Under the pieces are notes generated by a model, which was given only the letters and a program-made list of their open reading frames with translations, was not told where the DNA came from and ran no database searches. Positions 8,096-17,576 of a stretch of DNA of 64,000 bases are shown piece after piece (positions within the stretch are counted from its first letter, which is position 1; each line of letters begins with the position of its first letter). Source of the DNA: Lysobacterales bacterium (lineage in GTDB: Bacteria; Pseudomonadota; Gammaproteobacteria; Xanthomonadales; Xanthomonadaceae); NCBI GenBank assembly GCA_016718605.1, contig JADKCY010000003.1:1314627-1378626 (forward strand), in the 5' to 3' direction. Both the position numbers and the translations under genes were made by a program.

Positions 8096-10000
8096 ATGAC
8101 CCGATTCACTCTTCGCTCGCTCGTGCTCGTCAGCCTGCTCGCTGGCTCGGCCTTGGCATTGGCCACCCCGCCGGCCACACTCGGTTATCAAGGCAATCTC
8201 GCCAATTCAGCAGGACAACCGATCACCGACGATCTCACGCTCACCTTCCGGCTCTACGACGTACCGAGCGGTGGGTCTGCCCTGTGGACGGAAGTGCAGA
8301 ACGGCGTGGCAGTTGACGGCGGCAATCTGTCGGTGGCGCTGGGCGGCGTCACCCCGCTGCCCTCGGGCATCTGGGGACGACAGCTCTACCTTGGTGTGCA
8401 GATCGCGGGCGACAGCGAGATGCAACCTCGTCCGCCACTGACCGCCGCACCGTACGCTCTGCGCGCCGCCAGCACGATGAAGCGCACCCTAACGGTCTCG
8501 GCAGAAGGCACGGCAACCGACAACGGTGCCGCCTTGCTCGCGGTGGTGGCCAGCATCACCGATGCCAGCCTGGACAGTCCGGTCGTCGTCGCCCTTGACG
8601 CGGGAACCTACGACCTTGGCGCTGCGTCACTGGCTATGCCGTCCCACACGGTGTTGGCGGGACAAGGACAGAGTGCCACCCTCATCACCTCGACGCATGC
8701 GCCAGCGGGATCCGGCGCCACGGTTCAACTTGCCTCTCACACCGCAGCGCGCGACTTCACCGCGCGAAACACGGGCGTGTCGGCGGGCGAGTCCGACTCC
8801 ACACAAGGTCTGGCCGCATCGGACCCCGATCAGTTTCAGGTTCCGGTCACCAACGTCACTCTGGAGCGCGTGACTGGCGAGAGCATCGCACCCCCGGCAA
8901 CACTGCTGGGCCAGCGCCACGGCATCAGCTTCTGCGCCAGCAACAGCCGCGCGACAGACATTACTGCGCGCGCCTTCGGCAGCCCGTTTGCTTCCGGCTT
9001 TCGTACTGATTGTCCAAGCATCAATCTGAAAGTCGACGGCGCGACCATCGACGCTGCCGATGCACGCGATGGGGTGCGCGGAGCCTGGCTGGTGGCCGGT
9101 GCAGGCAACGAATGGAAGCGCTTGAGCATCCGTTTGGATGTGGCCCCCTCGAATCAGACGGCTTTCGGTATCCGCGTACTTTCACCCGGCTCGTTCACCT
9201 CTGAACTGCAGGGTCGTCTCAGTGACAGCACCATCACCCTCCGTGGTGGTGGCCTACTGACGCCCACGACGACATCACGGGTGGAAGGCATTGAACTGAA
9301 CGAGAGCGCGCAACTCGCGCTGATCGAGCACGTGAACATTGCCATCGACAACCTGCGTGCAGCCAACGTGCGAGGCATCGGTTTGAGGGAAACCGCCAAC
9401 AACGTCGGTGCAACGGTCGAGCTGAGAGATGTCGATATCCGCATCGCTGCATTGCAGGAAGCCGCGTTCAACTTTGGCGAAATCGTCGGCATTCGCGCAG
9501 AGGGCTATCCACCGCAACTGCGCCGCGTCCGCGTCAACGTCGATTGCGTCAGCGGCGGATTCAACCCCTGCATCGGCATCGCCCAGCCAGAAAACTGGAG
9601 CACGCTACCTGGAACCCTGCTGCTGGTGGACAGTGACGTCCAGGTCGGCCACCGTGCGCCGGCCGATGGCTCCACACGCAGCGCCGCGCTCCAGGTGATG
9701 GGACCCACGCAGGTGCAAGGCTCCCGCTTACGTGCAGTGCAGTCTGCCACCGGCGAACCGGTGCGCGCGATTCGGCACCTGGCATCAAGCGCAGTGACAC
9801 GCGTGACGCACTCCCAGTTGATCAGCACCGACTTCAACGACTCGAACACAGGTTGCTTGTTCGATGGCCCAGCCGGCGCGAATGGCGAGTGGTTCGGCAA
9901 TCACGTGCAGGGCTCACGTTGCGACGGCGGCCAAGTCAACCTGATCTGCGCTGGCAACACGCAGCGTGGCGTCGGCTTGCTCACCAACGCCTGTCCATGA
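8096..10000 (+). CDS. Secreted right-handed beta-helix-type protein, 634 aa
   Basis: An N-terminal signal peptide (LVLVSLLAGSALALA) is followed by a domain found in many bacterial surface proteins, recognisable by LGYQGNLANSAGQPITDD, LTFRLYD and PPLTAAPYALRAA (about residues 28-125). The rest is repetitive beta-strand sequence (LERVTGESIAP, ATDITARAFG, LIEHVNIAIDNLRAANVRGIGL), suggesting a parallel beta-helix of the pectate-lyase/adhesin type. No catalytic residues are identifiable. Its last codons overlap the start of the next small exported protein (ATGA), so the two are probably co-translated. Confidence 0.75.
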   Translation: MTRFTLRSLVLVSLLAGSALALATPPATLGYQGNLANSAGQPITDDLTLTFRLYDVPSGGSALWTEVQNGVAVDGGNLSVALGGVTPLPSGIWGRQLYLGVQIAGDSEMQPRPPLTAAPYALRAASTMKRTLTVSAEGTATDNGAALLAVVASITDASLDSPVVVALDAGTYDLGAASLAMPSHTVLAGQGQSATLITSTHAPAGSGATVQLASHTAARDFTARNTGVSAGESDSTQGLAASDPDQFQVPVTNVTLERVTGESIAPPATLLGQRHGISFCASNSRATDITARAFGSPFASGFRTDCPSINLKVDGATIDAADARDGVRGAWLVAGAGNEWKRLSIRLDVAPSNQTAFGIRVLSPGSFTSELQGRLSDSTITLRGGGLLTPTTTSRVEGIELNESAQLALIEHVNIAIDNLRAANVRGIGLRETANNVGATVELRDVDIRIAALQEAAFNFGEIVGIRAEGYPPQLRRVRVNVDCVSGGFNPCIGIAQPENWSTLPGTLLLVDSDVQVGHRAPADGSTRSAALQVMGPTQVQGSRLRAVQSATGEPVRAIRHLASSAVTRVTHSQLISTDFNDSNTGCLFDGPAGANGEWFGNHVQGSRCDGGQVNLICAGNTQRGVGLLTNACP

Positions 10001-10293
10001 GGTTTGCCATGAGACCGATCCGTTATGCCGTTCTTCTCACTATCGCCCTGCTGACGATGCCAAACCTGGCGAGCTCTGGCGAACCGCGCAGCGACCAGTT
10101 CCGTCTGCTCGGCGCGACACCGGCCAGCGTTTCTGCACGCGCCGCATCGCCGCTGTATCACGCCCAACTAGCCGGCGGCAGCGGCGCCGCTGTCGGCATT
10201 GCGGCCAGTCCACTTGCCAGCGTCGTGGCCGGTCCCATCAGCCAGGAATTGCCCACCGTTCGTCTGTTTCGCGGAACGTTCGAGCGCGACTGA
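9997..10293 (+). CDS. Small exported protein, 98 aa
   Basis: The ATG at 9997 overlaps the stop of the beta-helix gene (ATGA); a second ATG at 10009 (MRPIRYAVLL) gives 94 aa. The N-terminus is a clear signal peptide (YAVLLTIALLTMPNLASSG). The mature part is about 70 residues, rich in Ala/Gly/Ser (AQLAGGSGAAVGIAASPLAS), and ends TVRLFRGTFERD. No domain recognised. The coupling suggests a partner or accessory of the upstream secreted protein. Confidence 0.6.
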   Translation: MRFAMRPIRYAVLLTIALLTMPNLASSGEPRSDQFRLLGATPASVSARAASPLYHAQLAGGSGAAVGIAASPLASVVAGPISQELPTVRLFRGTFERD

Positions 10294-10402
10294 TTCGCCC
10301 AATCAGCAAAGCAGGCCGCTGTGCCAGTGGTGGACAACGACCCGAGAAGTCGACCCAACCGCGTTGAATCGCTACGACGCGCGATCACGCGTGACCTTCG
10401 CT

Positions 10403-10428
10403 GCCGCCTCACGGATGGGTGAGGCGGC
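10403..10428. terminator. Hairpin between convergent genes
   Basis: A perfect 10-bp inverted repeat (GCCGCCTCAC / GTGAGGCGGC) with a 6-nt loop lies between the stops of two convergent genes. No T-tract follows on either strand, so it may be a weak bidirectional terminator or an RNA-stabilising hairpin. Confidence 0.4.
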
Positions 10429-10439
10429 TAAAGGCGCGA

Positions 10440-13400
10440 TCAGCTGCCGGGCACGATCACTCGCGGTAGACCGACTGCCTCCACCGCTTGCGTGAACCTG
10501 GCAAGCTCAGTGGCACGCAGCGCAGCAACGTCGCGTTCGTGCGCAGTGAGTTCAGCCAGCAGTTCATCGCGACGCTCGCGCATGCCCTGCGTTGGCGCGT
10601 GTTCGGTGTCCTGCGCCCACGAGTACAGCGGGGCGAGCTGCGAATACAGCTCGGCACCGCCGTCGCGGCCGCCCAGCACGTCGTACACCACCTCGGCCTC
10701 CGGGTTGTGCAGTTCGCCCTCGATCGCCTTACAGCGTGCGATCACTGCATCGGCTGCGGCCACCACGGTCGGCTGCCCGTCGGCACGGCCGCGCAGATCG
10801 GCGACCTGAGCGTGAATCGCCTGGACGGCCTCAATCGTCGCCAGGGTACGGTCAAGCGCCGCACGCAGTTCGAGGGCGAACGCGAGGTTGGCCGCGCGAT
10901 CGGCTTCGGTGGCAGGCGAGCGCGGATCGGCGAGCACCTCGATCGACGCGGTCGCAGTGCGCGCGCCGACCTTCAGCGTGGCGACATAGCGTCCTGGAAC
11001 GGCGAGCGGACCGCGTTCGGGTCCGCCCGCGTCGAGCTTGGATGGGATGCGGCGCGCGCCTTCGTGGCGCAGATCCCAAACAGCCCGGTTGAGCCCGGCC
11101 AAACGTGTCAGCACCGGCTTGGGCTCAGCCTCTGGTTCGTCCGGATCATCCATGCGGTACTTGGCCGGGCGCACGACCGAGGACAGTGTGCGCACGAGCT
11201 CGCCCGAGCCGTCGCGAATCTCCAGCGTGATGTTGTCGGTGGCCTCGGTCTTGAGCCAGTAGTGGATCACCGCGCCAGTCGGCGGATTGGGCTGGGCACC
11301 GGTGACCAGGAAGTCCCAGCGCGCGTCGTTGAACCAGCGGTGCGTCGGGTTGGATGGCAGCAGAGCGACGTCTTGTGCACGCGCACTGTCAAGCGCACGC
11401 AGCGCGCCGAGATCCTCCAGCGCCCAGATCGAGCGCCCACGGGTCGCCACGACCAGCGCGCCGTGTTTGACCTCGAGGTCGGTCACAGTGGTCCGTGGCA
11501 GATTGAGCTGCAGATCCTTCCAGCTCGCACCGGCATCGGTCGACCACCAGATGCCGCGGTCAGTGCCGAGATAGAGCACCTTCGGATCCTCGCGGTCCTC
11601 GCGCACGACCCATAGCGGCAGGTCAGCTGGCAGGCCGCGGGTCAGGTCTTCCCAGCTGCGACCGTGGTCACGGGTACGGAAAAGGTAGGGCCGGAAGTCG
11701 TCGAGTCGGTACTTGTGCACCACGACGTAGGCCGTACCGGCGTCGCTGCGCGAGGGCTCGATGGCCTCGACGGTGCCCCATTCAGGAAGCGCCTTGGGCG
11801 TGACGTTGCTCCACGTCTTGCCGCCGTCGCGCGTGAGGTGCACCAGACCATCGTCGCTGCCGGTCCAGACGGTGCCGGCCGCCAGCGGCGACTCAGCGAT
11901 AGAGAAGATCGTCCCGTAGGTCTCGACGCCGGTGATGTCGCCAGTGATCGGGCCGCCGGACCACTGTTGCTTGCTACGATCATTGCGCGTCAGATCGCCA
12001 CTGATCGCCGTCCACGATGCACCCTGATCGCGGCTGGCGAACAGCACGTTGGCGCCGTGGTAGACGAGGTCGGGATCGTGTGGCGACGACGCAATGGGCG
12101 CGGTCCATTGGAAGCGCACCTTGTAGTCCTTCGGCGCGATGCCCGACGGGTTTGCCGGCCACGCGGAAACATTGCGGTACTGGCCCGTGCCCTCGACGTA
12201 GTAGGAGATGTAGCCGCCGTACTCGCCGGCGAAGATCGCGCCGGGACGTTTGCGGTCCCACACCACGTCGCCAGCTTCACCGCCGCCGACGTAGTGCCAG
12301 TTGGCGATCGGGTTGTTGTCGTTGACTGTCGAGCGCGATGGCCCACCGGCCGTGCCCCAGTCCTGGATCGTGCCAGCGACGTGCCAGGGCATCCGGTCGT
12401 CGACGTCGATGTTGTAAAACTGCGCGAGCGGCAGCGGTGGCACGAACCATGTCTTGCCACCGTCGTTGGACAGATCGACACCGCCGTCGTTACCGGAAAT
12501 CACGCGCTGCGGGTCACTGGGGTCGATCCACAGGTCGTGATGGTCGCCGTGATGAGGACCCGAGACCTGCTGGAAGCTCTTGCCGCCGTCGATACTCTTG
12601 AGCAGCGGCACCTGAGGCACCCAGACCACGTCAGGGTTACGGGGGTCGACGGTGAGCACCGTGTAATACCACGCGCGCTGGCGCACGGACCGATGCGCGT
12701 TGACGCGGGTCCAACTCGTGCCGGCGTCGTCGGAGCGGAACAGACCGCCAGCCTCCGCCTCGATCAGAGCGTAGACGCGGTTGGAATCGCTCGGCGCGAT
12801 GCCGATGCCGACTTTGCCCCACGCCCCCTCCGGCAGGCCGCTACCGGTGACCTGGCGCCAGGTCGTGCCGCCGTCGCTGGAGCGATAGAGCCCGCTGCCC
12901 GGCCCGCCACTGGTCGCAAGCCACGGGCTGCGGCGCATCTGCCACAGTCCCGCATAGACGATGTTCGGGTTGTTGGGATCCAGGTGGACGTCGGACGCGC
13001 CGGTGTCGACGTCCTTCTTCAGCACCTGCACCCAGGTCTTGCCCCCGTCGGTGGTGCGATACACGCCGCGGTCGACGCTCGGCCCGAACGGCGAGCCAAG
13101 CACAGCCGCGAACGCGATGTCGGGGTTGGTCGGATGCACAGCGAGGGTGCCGATCTGGCCGCGGTTCTTCCACACATGGGTCCACGATTTGCCCGCGTCG
13201 ACGGACTTCCAGATGCCGAGGCCGATCGCAACATTGCCGCGCGGATTGCCTTCGCCGCCACCGACGTAGATCACGTTGGGATCCGACGGGGCGATGGCGA
13301 GCGAGCCGATCGATTGTGTGGGCTGGTCGTCAAAAACCGGCGCCCAATCGCGGCCACCGTTGACCGTCTTCCACACGCCGCCTTGGGCTGCCGCGAGGTA

Positions 13401-13580
13401 GGCAACCTGCGGATTGCCCGGGACGCCAGCGACGCGCGTGACCCGTCCACCGACCGATGGGCCAATCAGGCGATAGGCAAGCGCGCCATACGGCTTGTCG
13501 TTGGCTGCGGGCGTTTGGGCGGCAAACGTCGGCGTGGCGAAGACAAAAACAAGGACGGAAACCAGCGCAAATCGACGCAT
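10440..13580 (-). CDS. Exported BNR/sortilin-like beta-propeller protein, 1046 aa
   Basis: I chose ATG 13580 (MRRFALVSVLVFVFATPTFA) because it starts a clean signal peptide and has GGGGAG about 7 bases upstream; the frame continues 73 codons further without credible sequence. The body has many BNR/Asp-box repeats of the form S-x-D-G-G-x-T-W (SSDGGTTWRQV, TTDGGKTWVQV, SVDAGKSWTHV, TRDGGKTWSNV). These alternate with 'DP.NP.vvYvG' strands, typical of VPS10/sortilin-like double propellers. The C-terminal quarter, with helical ELRAALDRTLATIEAVQ, matches the tail of exported 'glycosyl hydrolase/sortilin' proteins. Predicted periplasmic or extracellular; no enzymatic residues can be assigned. Confidence 0.85.
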   Translation of the reverse strand: MRRFALVSVLVFVFATPTFAAQTPAANDKPYGALAYRLIGPSVGGRVTRVAGVPGNPQVAYLAAAQGGVWKTVNGGRDWAPVFDDQPTQSIGSLAIAPSDPNVIYVGGGEGNPRGNVAIGLGIWKSVDAGKSWTHVWKNRGQIGTLAVHPTNPDIAFAAVLGSPFGPSVDRGVYRTTDGGKTWVQVLKKDVDTGASDVHLDPNNPNIVYAGLWQMRRSPWLATSGGPGSGLYRSSDGGTTWRQVTGSGLPEGAWGKVGIGIAPSDSNRVYALIEAEAGGLFRSDDAGTSWTRVNAHRSVRQRAWYYTVLTVDPRNPDVVWVPQVPLLKSIDGGKSFQQVSGPHHGDHHDLWIDPSDPQRVISGNDGGVDLSNDGGKTWFVPPLPLAQFYNIDVDDRMPWHVAGTIQDWGTAGGPSRSTVNDNNPIANWHYVGGGEAGDVVWDRKRPGAIFAGEYGGYISYYVEGTGQYRNVSAWPANPSGIAPKDYKVRFQWTAPIASSPHDPDLVYHGANVLFASRDQGASWTAISGDLTRNDRSKQQWSGGPITGDITGVETYGTIFSIAESPLAAGTVWTGSDDGLVHLTRDGGKTWSNVTPKALPEWGTVEAIEPSRSDAGTAYVVVHKYRLDDFRPYLFRTRDHGRSWEDLTRGLPADLPLWVVREDREDPKVLYLGTDRGIWWSTDAGASWKDLQLNLPRTTVTDLEVKHGALVVATRGRSIWALEDLGALRALDSARAQDVALLPSNPTHRWFNDARWDFLVTGAQPNPPTGAVIHYWLKTEATDNITLEIRDGSGELVRTLSSVVRPAKYRMDDPDEPEAEPKPVLTRLAGLNRAVWDLRHEGARRIPSKLDAGGPERGPLAVPGRYVATLKVGARTATASIEVLADPRSPATEADRAANLAFALELRAALDRTLATIEAVQAIHAQVADLRGRADGQPTVVAAADAVIARCKAIEGELHNPEAEVVYDVLGGRDGGAELYSQLAPLYSWAQDTEHAPTQGMRERRDELLAELTAHERDVAALRATELARFTQAVEAVGLPRVIVPGS

Positions 13581-14244
13581 GAAAAAACTCCCCGAAAGGA
13601 CACGAAATAGCTGCGGCGAAGCCGCCGCAGCAGGAAATAAAGGCCACGATGGGTGCAGAAAATTCAACCACTCCGTTCGGGCAGTCTGCGCGGTCGCCCG
13701 AGACGGTTCAAGCACTGGTCGGGTTCGGTTCTGCTTTGCCTTGGACATCATCGTAGGGCGTTTTGGCGTGCTCAAAATTGCTGGCTGTCGGCCGCGCAAC
13801 GCACGGTGATTTCCCGCCAGTTGCCAACAACAGAGCCAGCGCAGCCCTGCAACGAGATCGACGGTTGCTTGTTGCTGATGACCGGACGCACGATGGTGCA
13901 GAACAGACGCTGGCGCTTTGGATTGTCGTTCACCGCAGCAGCGAGGTCCGCCTGCAGCGCGAATCTGCCGACCCTGCCAACGAGCCAGAGCAGACTGCGG
14001 TGACCCTCGAAGTCGCCCGCCGATTCACACCGGTCGCGCTGGTCCCTATCAGCCGACGCAGGGTGCTCGGTTCCTAGGCATCTGTCCGTCCCGCAATCAC
14101 CCTCATCACCGCTTCGGATCCATCTTGCCACGGCGCCTAACACGCTCAGGCAGTTCGGCTGGGATGTTACGATCGGGCACGATCACTCTGCGGACTGTCC
14201 ATGCGCCTTGTCGACCCGCCCAGGATGCCGATCCCTAGCCCTCC
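13581..14244. other. Divergent intergenic region, 664 bases
   Basis: This lies between the exported propeller gene (minus) and a plus-strand TPR gene, so it should carry both promoters. A minus-strand frame at 13772-14143 ends in a plausible stretch (RLFCTIVRPVISNKQPSIS, then CAGSVVGNWREITVRC) and might be a small gene or a remnant. Its N-terminal part is not convincing, so it is not called separately. Confidence 0.35.
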
Positions 14245-16368
14245 ATGCCGCAGGCGCAGATGCGCATGAAGCTGCTCGCCGAACTTAAGCGCCGGAATGT
14301 CATCCGCATGGCGGGCTTGTATCTCGTCGCGGCATGGCTGGTCGTGCAGGTCGCCGGGACGCTGCTGCCGATGTTCGACGCGCCTGCGTGGATCGCCCGC
14401 AGCGTCGTGATTCTGCTGATCATCGGTTTTGTGCCGGCGCTGATGATCTCGTGGATCTTCGAGCTGACACCGGAGGGATTGCGGCGGGAGTCCGACCTGA
14501 TCGAGGACCGCCGCGCTACGCCCGCCGGCCCACATCAGCTTCGAAGGGCCAGCGATTTGCAGCCCGAACGCAAGGTTCTGGATCGCCTGATCATCGTTAT
14601 CCTGTCGTTGGCACTGGCGTTCTTCGCCATCGAACGGTGGATGCTGGCTTCGCCCACTGCTCCAACCGCGCGACCGTCCGTGGCCACGAAGGGTTCGGAA
14701 GATCGCCAAAGTGACCTCGTCGCCGTATTGCCGTTTCGCAACCGCAGCAAACTCGTCGAGGATGCCTATTTCGCGGAAGGGGTACACGATGACCTGTTGA
14801 CACAGCTCTCCAAGGTCGCCGGCTTCAAGGTGATCTCGCGGACGTCGATGATGCGTTACCTCGATTCCAAGCTGAGCATTCCCGAAATCGCGCGCGAACT
14901 CGGCGCGGCGGTAGTGCTGGAAGGGGCGGTACAACGGGCCGGCGACCAAGTGCGCATCACCGTGCAGCTGATCGATGGTGTCAGTGATATCCACCTCTGG
15001 GCTGAAACATACGACCGTGCGCTGAGCACCAGCACAATGTTCTCGATCCAAGAGGACATCGCCCGAGCCGTCGCAGAGGCCATGCAGGTAGTGCTCAGCC
15101 CTGCAGAGGCCAGCGCCCTTCGGGACGGACCGACCAGCAACATCCAAGCCTATGACGCCTTCCTCCAGGGCAAGCTTCTCGCCGCGCTGGATCGCGCCAC
15201 TCCCCAACGATTCAATGCCGCGCTGGCGCATTTCGACCGAGCGATCACCCTCGATCCGCGTTTCGTCGACGCCCATGCTCGCAAGGCGCGTACGCTGCTG
15301 GCCAGTTATTGGTTCGCCTACGGCGATGCATCGCAGAGAGAGGCCGCCCGACTCAGCGTCGAGCGCGCGCAAACGCTGGCGCCCGACGCCATCGAGACCC
15401 TGATGGCGGAGGCCTACCTTCACTACTGGGGTGAACTCGACTATGCGCAGGCCGAAGCGACGCTGCAACGGGTCCTCGAGCGCGCACCCGACTATGCCGA
15501 AGCGTGGTATGCGCGGGCCCTCGTCGCGCGCCGTGATGGCCGATTCGATGACTCGATCAACGCACTGAAGCGATCTCTGGCCAACGATCCGGCCAACTCG
15601 GATACCTTGCTGGAACTGCGCAATACGCTCGCCACGGTCGGTCGCCGTCGCGAGTCCGTCGCGCTGGAACCGAGGCTCACCGCACTCGGGCTCGACGTCG
15701 CATCGCACAGCGCTGAGGTTGCCTTCAACGCCGCCAAGGTGGAAGCCGCGTGGGCGGCGCTGGATGGCCCGAACGAGTTCTACGCCACCTTGCCGTTCCG
15801 CATCGCGTTGGCCAGCGGCAACGCCGAATGGATTGCCGCGGCGCTGTCGGAGAAATACTGGCCACAACGGCTACGCGAGTTCCCTGACTACCCCGAAGTC
15901 TATTCATTGGCGCAAGCCGAAGCGGCGCTCGTGTTGGGGCAAACCAAGAAGGCAAGGCAGGAACTCCAGGCGATCCAACAACGGCTCGCCGCACGCGAGG
16001 AACCGTATCCGGGCCGCTGGTCGTCCAGTGGCAACTACTTCTACTTTCCCTGCGACCTGCCCGGCATGCTGGGCGATCTGGAGGGAGTCCGCGCGGCGGA
16101 GCGGGACTATCGCGAGAACACACCGCGTGACCTTTGGTCAGAGGGCGGCGTGCGCGTGTCACTCGCCATCGCGTTTGCTCGTGCAGGTGATTCGGACGCC
16201 GCGCTTGATCATCTGGAAGCCGTCACTGCGCTGTTTGGACCCGTGACCTTCACCGGTCTTGAAATCAGCCCCGGCCTCGCCAGCCTGCGCCAGCATCCGC
16301 GCTATCTCGCGCTGGCCGAACAGCACCGGGCCTGGCAGGCACGCGAGTCAGTTCCCGCCGTGCGCTGA
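14245..16368 (+). CDS. Inner-membrane TolB-like/TPR protein, 707 aa
   Basis: The N-terminus MKLLAELKRRNVIRMAGLYL is the conserved opening of a widespread family of membrane-anchored TolB-like/TPR proteins. Transmembrane helices lie at about residues 24-44 and 52-73, and a third hydrophobic segment (LIIVILSLALAFFAI) at about 115-130. A TolB-N/FlgO-like domain follows (LVAVLPFRNRS, IARELGAAVVLEGAVQRAG, VRITVQLID). TPR-like repeats fill the C-terminal 400 residues. ATGs at 14245, 14260 and 14266 are all possible starts; the last fits the family best. It is probably a scaffold or sensor; no enzymatic domain is seen. Confidence 0.8.
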   Translation: MPQAQMRMKLLAELKRRNVIRMAGLYLVAAWLVVQVAGTLLPMFDAPAWIARSVVILLIIGFVPALMISWIFELTPEGLRRESDLIEDRRATPAGPHQLRRASDLQPERKVLDRLIIVILSLALAFFAIERWMLASPTAPTARPSVATKGSEDRQSDLVAVLPFRNRSKLVEDAYFAEGVHDDLLTQLSKVAGFKVISRTSMMRYLDSKLSIPEIARELGAAVVLEGAVQRAGDQVRITVQLIDGVSDIHLWAETYDRALSTSTMFSIQEDIARAVAEAMQVVLSPAEASALRDGPTSNIQAYDAFLQGKLLAALDRATPQRFNAALAHFDRAITLDPRFVDAHARKARTLLASYWFAYGDASQREAARLSVERAQTLAPDAIETLMAEAYLHYWGELDYAQAEATLQRVLERAPDYAEAWYARALVARRDGRFDDSINALKRSLANDPANSDTLLELRNTLATVGRRRESVALEPRLTALGLDVASHSAEVAFNAAKVEAAWAALDGPNEFYATLPFRIALASGNAEWIAAALSEKYWPQRLREFPDYPEVYSLAQAEAALVLGQTKKARQELQAIQQRLAAREEPYPGRWSSSGNYFYFPCDLPGMLGDLEGVRAAERDYRENTPRDLWSEGGVRVSLAIAFARAGDSDAALDHLEAVTALFGPVTFTGLEISPGLASLRQHPRYLALAEQHRAWQARESVPAVR

Positions 16369-16460
16369 GATCGATGTGGTGACGCGGTTTCAACGTTCTT
16401 CGATTCGCAACATACCAACAGAAAGACCAACAATTTGCGCCGCTCCCCACGGCTTGGCGG

Positions 16461-17090
16461 TCAGCGTTTCGGCATGGGTGGAACGAACCACGACAGCACG
16501 CGGAACACCCCGGCGAGGAAGGGCGTTCCGACTGCCCACAGGATGAAGGCACCCGGCGCGATCTCGCCGACGTGGATCATGCTGGCGATCACCAGGACAA
16601 GCATCAGCACGCCAGAAGGGAAGGCGAACGGGAACATGCTGGGCAGTCCTCGGACGATCTGGCCAACGGTCAGGCGTGGCGGTGGCGGCGCATCCGCTGC
16701 GTGCAGCTCTCCGGCGTCGTCTGACTCGATCGTGACCTCAATCGACACCTGACCCGACGCGCGGCTCTGCCTTGGCTCGGACGGTGGCGGGTACCGCACT
16801 GGTGGCGACGTGAGGGCTTCCAGTCCGACCATGCTCGGGCTTTGGGGCGCGCTTTGGCTGGGTCCGGCTTCCGTTCTGCGCGGCCCAAAGCCGCCGAAAA
16901 GGCGGTAGGGGTCGAGCGTTCGCAGTGCCGACGAATCGAACTGAATGCCGTGTTCCTCGGCCTCTGCCAGACCCCGCTCAATCATGGCGAAGTAGGCGAA
17001 GAAGGCTTCGCGGTTGCCTTCCTCCCGCGCTTGCTCGGCACGGTCAATCATGTCGTTGATCAGGCTTTCCAGGACGAAGTGCGCATTCAC
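16461..17090 (-). CDS. Hypothetical protein with C-terminal membrane helices, 209 aa
   Basis: I chose GTG 17090 because GGAGGG lies 7 bases before it (gene strand). The frame runs further upstream, but that part is not protein-like. The N-terminal ~60 residues are helical and acidic (HFVLESLINDMIDRAEQAREE). A Pro/Ser-rich linker follows, then two transmembrane segments near the C-terminus (FPSGVLMLVLVIASMIHVG and FILWAVGTPFLAGVFRVLS). No family recognised. Confidence 0.6.
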   Translation of the reverse strand: MNAHFVLESLINDMIDRAEQAREEGNREAFFAYFAMIERGLAEAEEHGIQFDSSALRTLDPYRLFGGFGPRRTEAGPSQSAPQSPSMVGLEALTSPPVRYPPPSEPRQSRASGQVSIEVTIESDDAGELHAADAPPPPRLTVGQIVRGLPSMFPFAFPSGVLMLVLVIASMIHVGEIAPGAFILWAVGTPFLAGVFRVLSWFVPPMPKR

Positions 17091-17404
17091 GGTCAAACCC
17101 TCCACCGATTGTCGGCGCATTGTGCCTGCGGTAGGCTGCCCGCATCGTGCTGCAAAATCTCCCCGCAGTCGCTGAGGGTATCCTGATACCCAAAGGTTTC
17201 GTTGACGGGACAGGGAGTCCGTCAAGCACGATCAGGGGCGGACCAGGTGACGCCCCGCCTATCCCGAAGGGCGCCTCGCAATGAGTCGCCGTTTTTCAAT
17301 GCTGCGGCTCGAATGACCGACGGATGCGGCTGACGGCAGCGTGATCCATGCGCCAGATGCGGGCGATGGCACACACCGCCGGGGTGCGCGGTCTCCACGA
17401 CGCC

Positions 17405-17560
17405 AAGTGCCTCGCGAAGGCTTCTTCGGCCTGCTCAAGCGCGAGCGCGAACGTACCCGACACTCGATGCGGCAAGAGCGGATGTGTTCGAATATATCGA
17501 GCGGTTCGATAACCGCCGAATGCGGCGAAGGATCGCCAGACAGGATTTGAAGTTTTCCAT
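17405..17560 (+). pseudogene. IS3-family transposase (OrfB) C-terminal remnant
   Basis: Two pieces in different plus-strand frames match the end of an IS3-type DDE transposase: EGFFGLLKRERE (expected 'AE.FFG.LK.E', carrying the catalytic Glu) and, after a frameshift, ARADVFEYIERFDNRR. There is no intact reading frame and no clear terminal repeat. The remnant lies directly before a truncated DUF3320-type gene and marks the left side of an accessory region. Confidence 0.65.
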
Positions 17561-17576
17561 CCTTTCACAACCGTCC

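Noticed and set aside
11664..13610. Plus-strand open frame of 648 codons opposite the exported BNR protein
   Set aside because: It is a shadow of the high-GC minus-strand gene, whose repeats and signal peptide are clear; the plus frame is Arg/Val/Ala-rich without domains.
13772..14143. Minus-strand frame of 123 codons in the divergent intergenic region
   Set aside because: Only the last ~45 residues look protein-like and no start or ribosome binding site is convincing; kept as a note, not a gene.
14167..15867. Minus-strand frame of 566 codons opposite the TolB-like/TPR gene
   Set aside because: Shadow frame; the plus-strand gene has the family N-terminus and TolB-like/TPR domains.
17296..17568. 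Minus-strand 90-codon frame overlapping the IS3 remnant
   Set aside because: It lies opposite recognisable transposase fragments and has no independent support.
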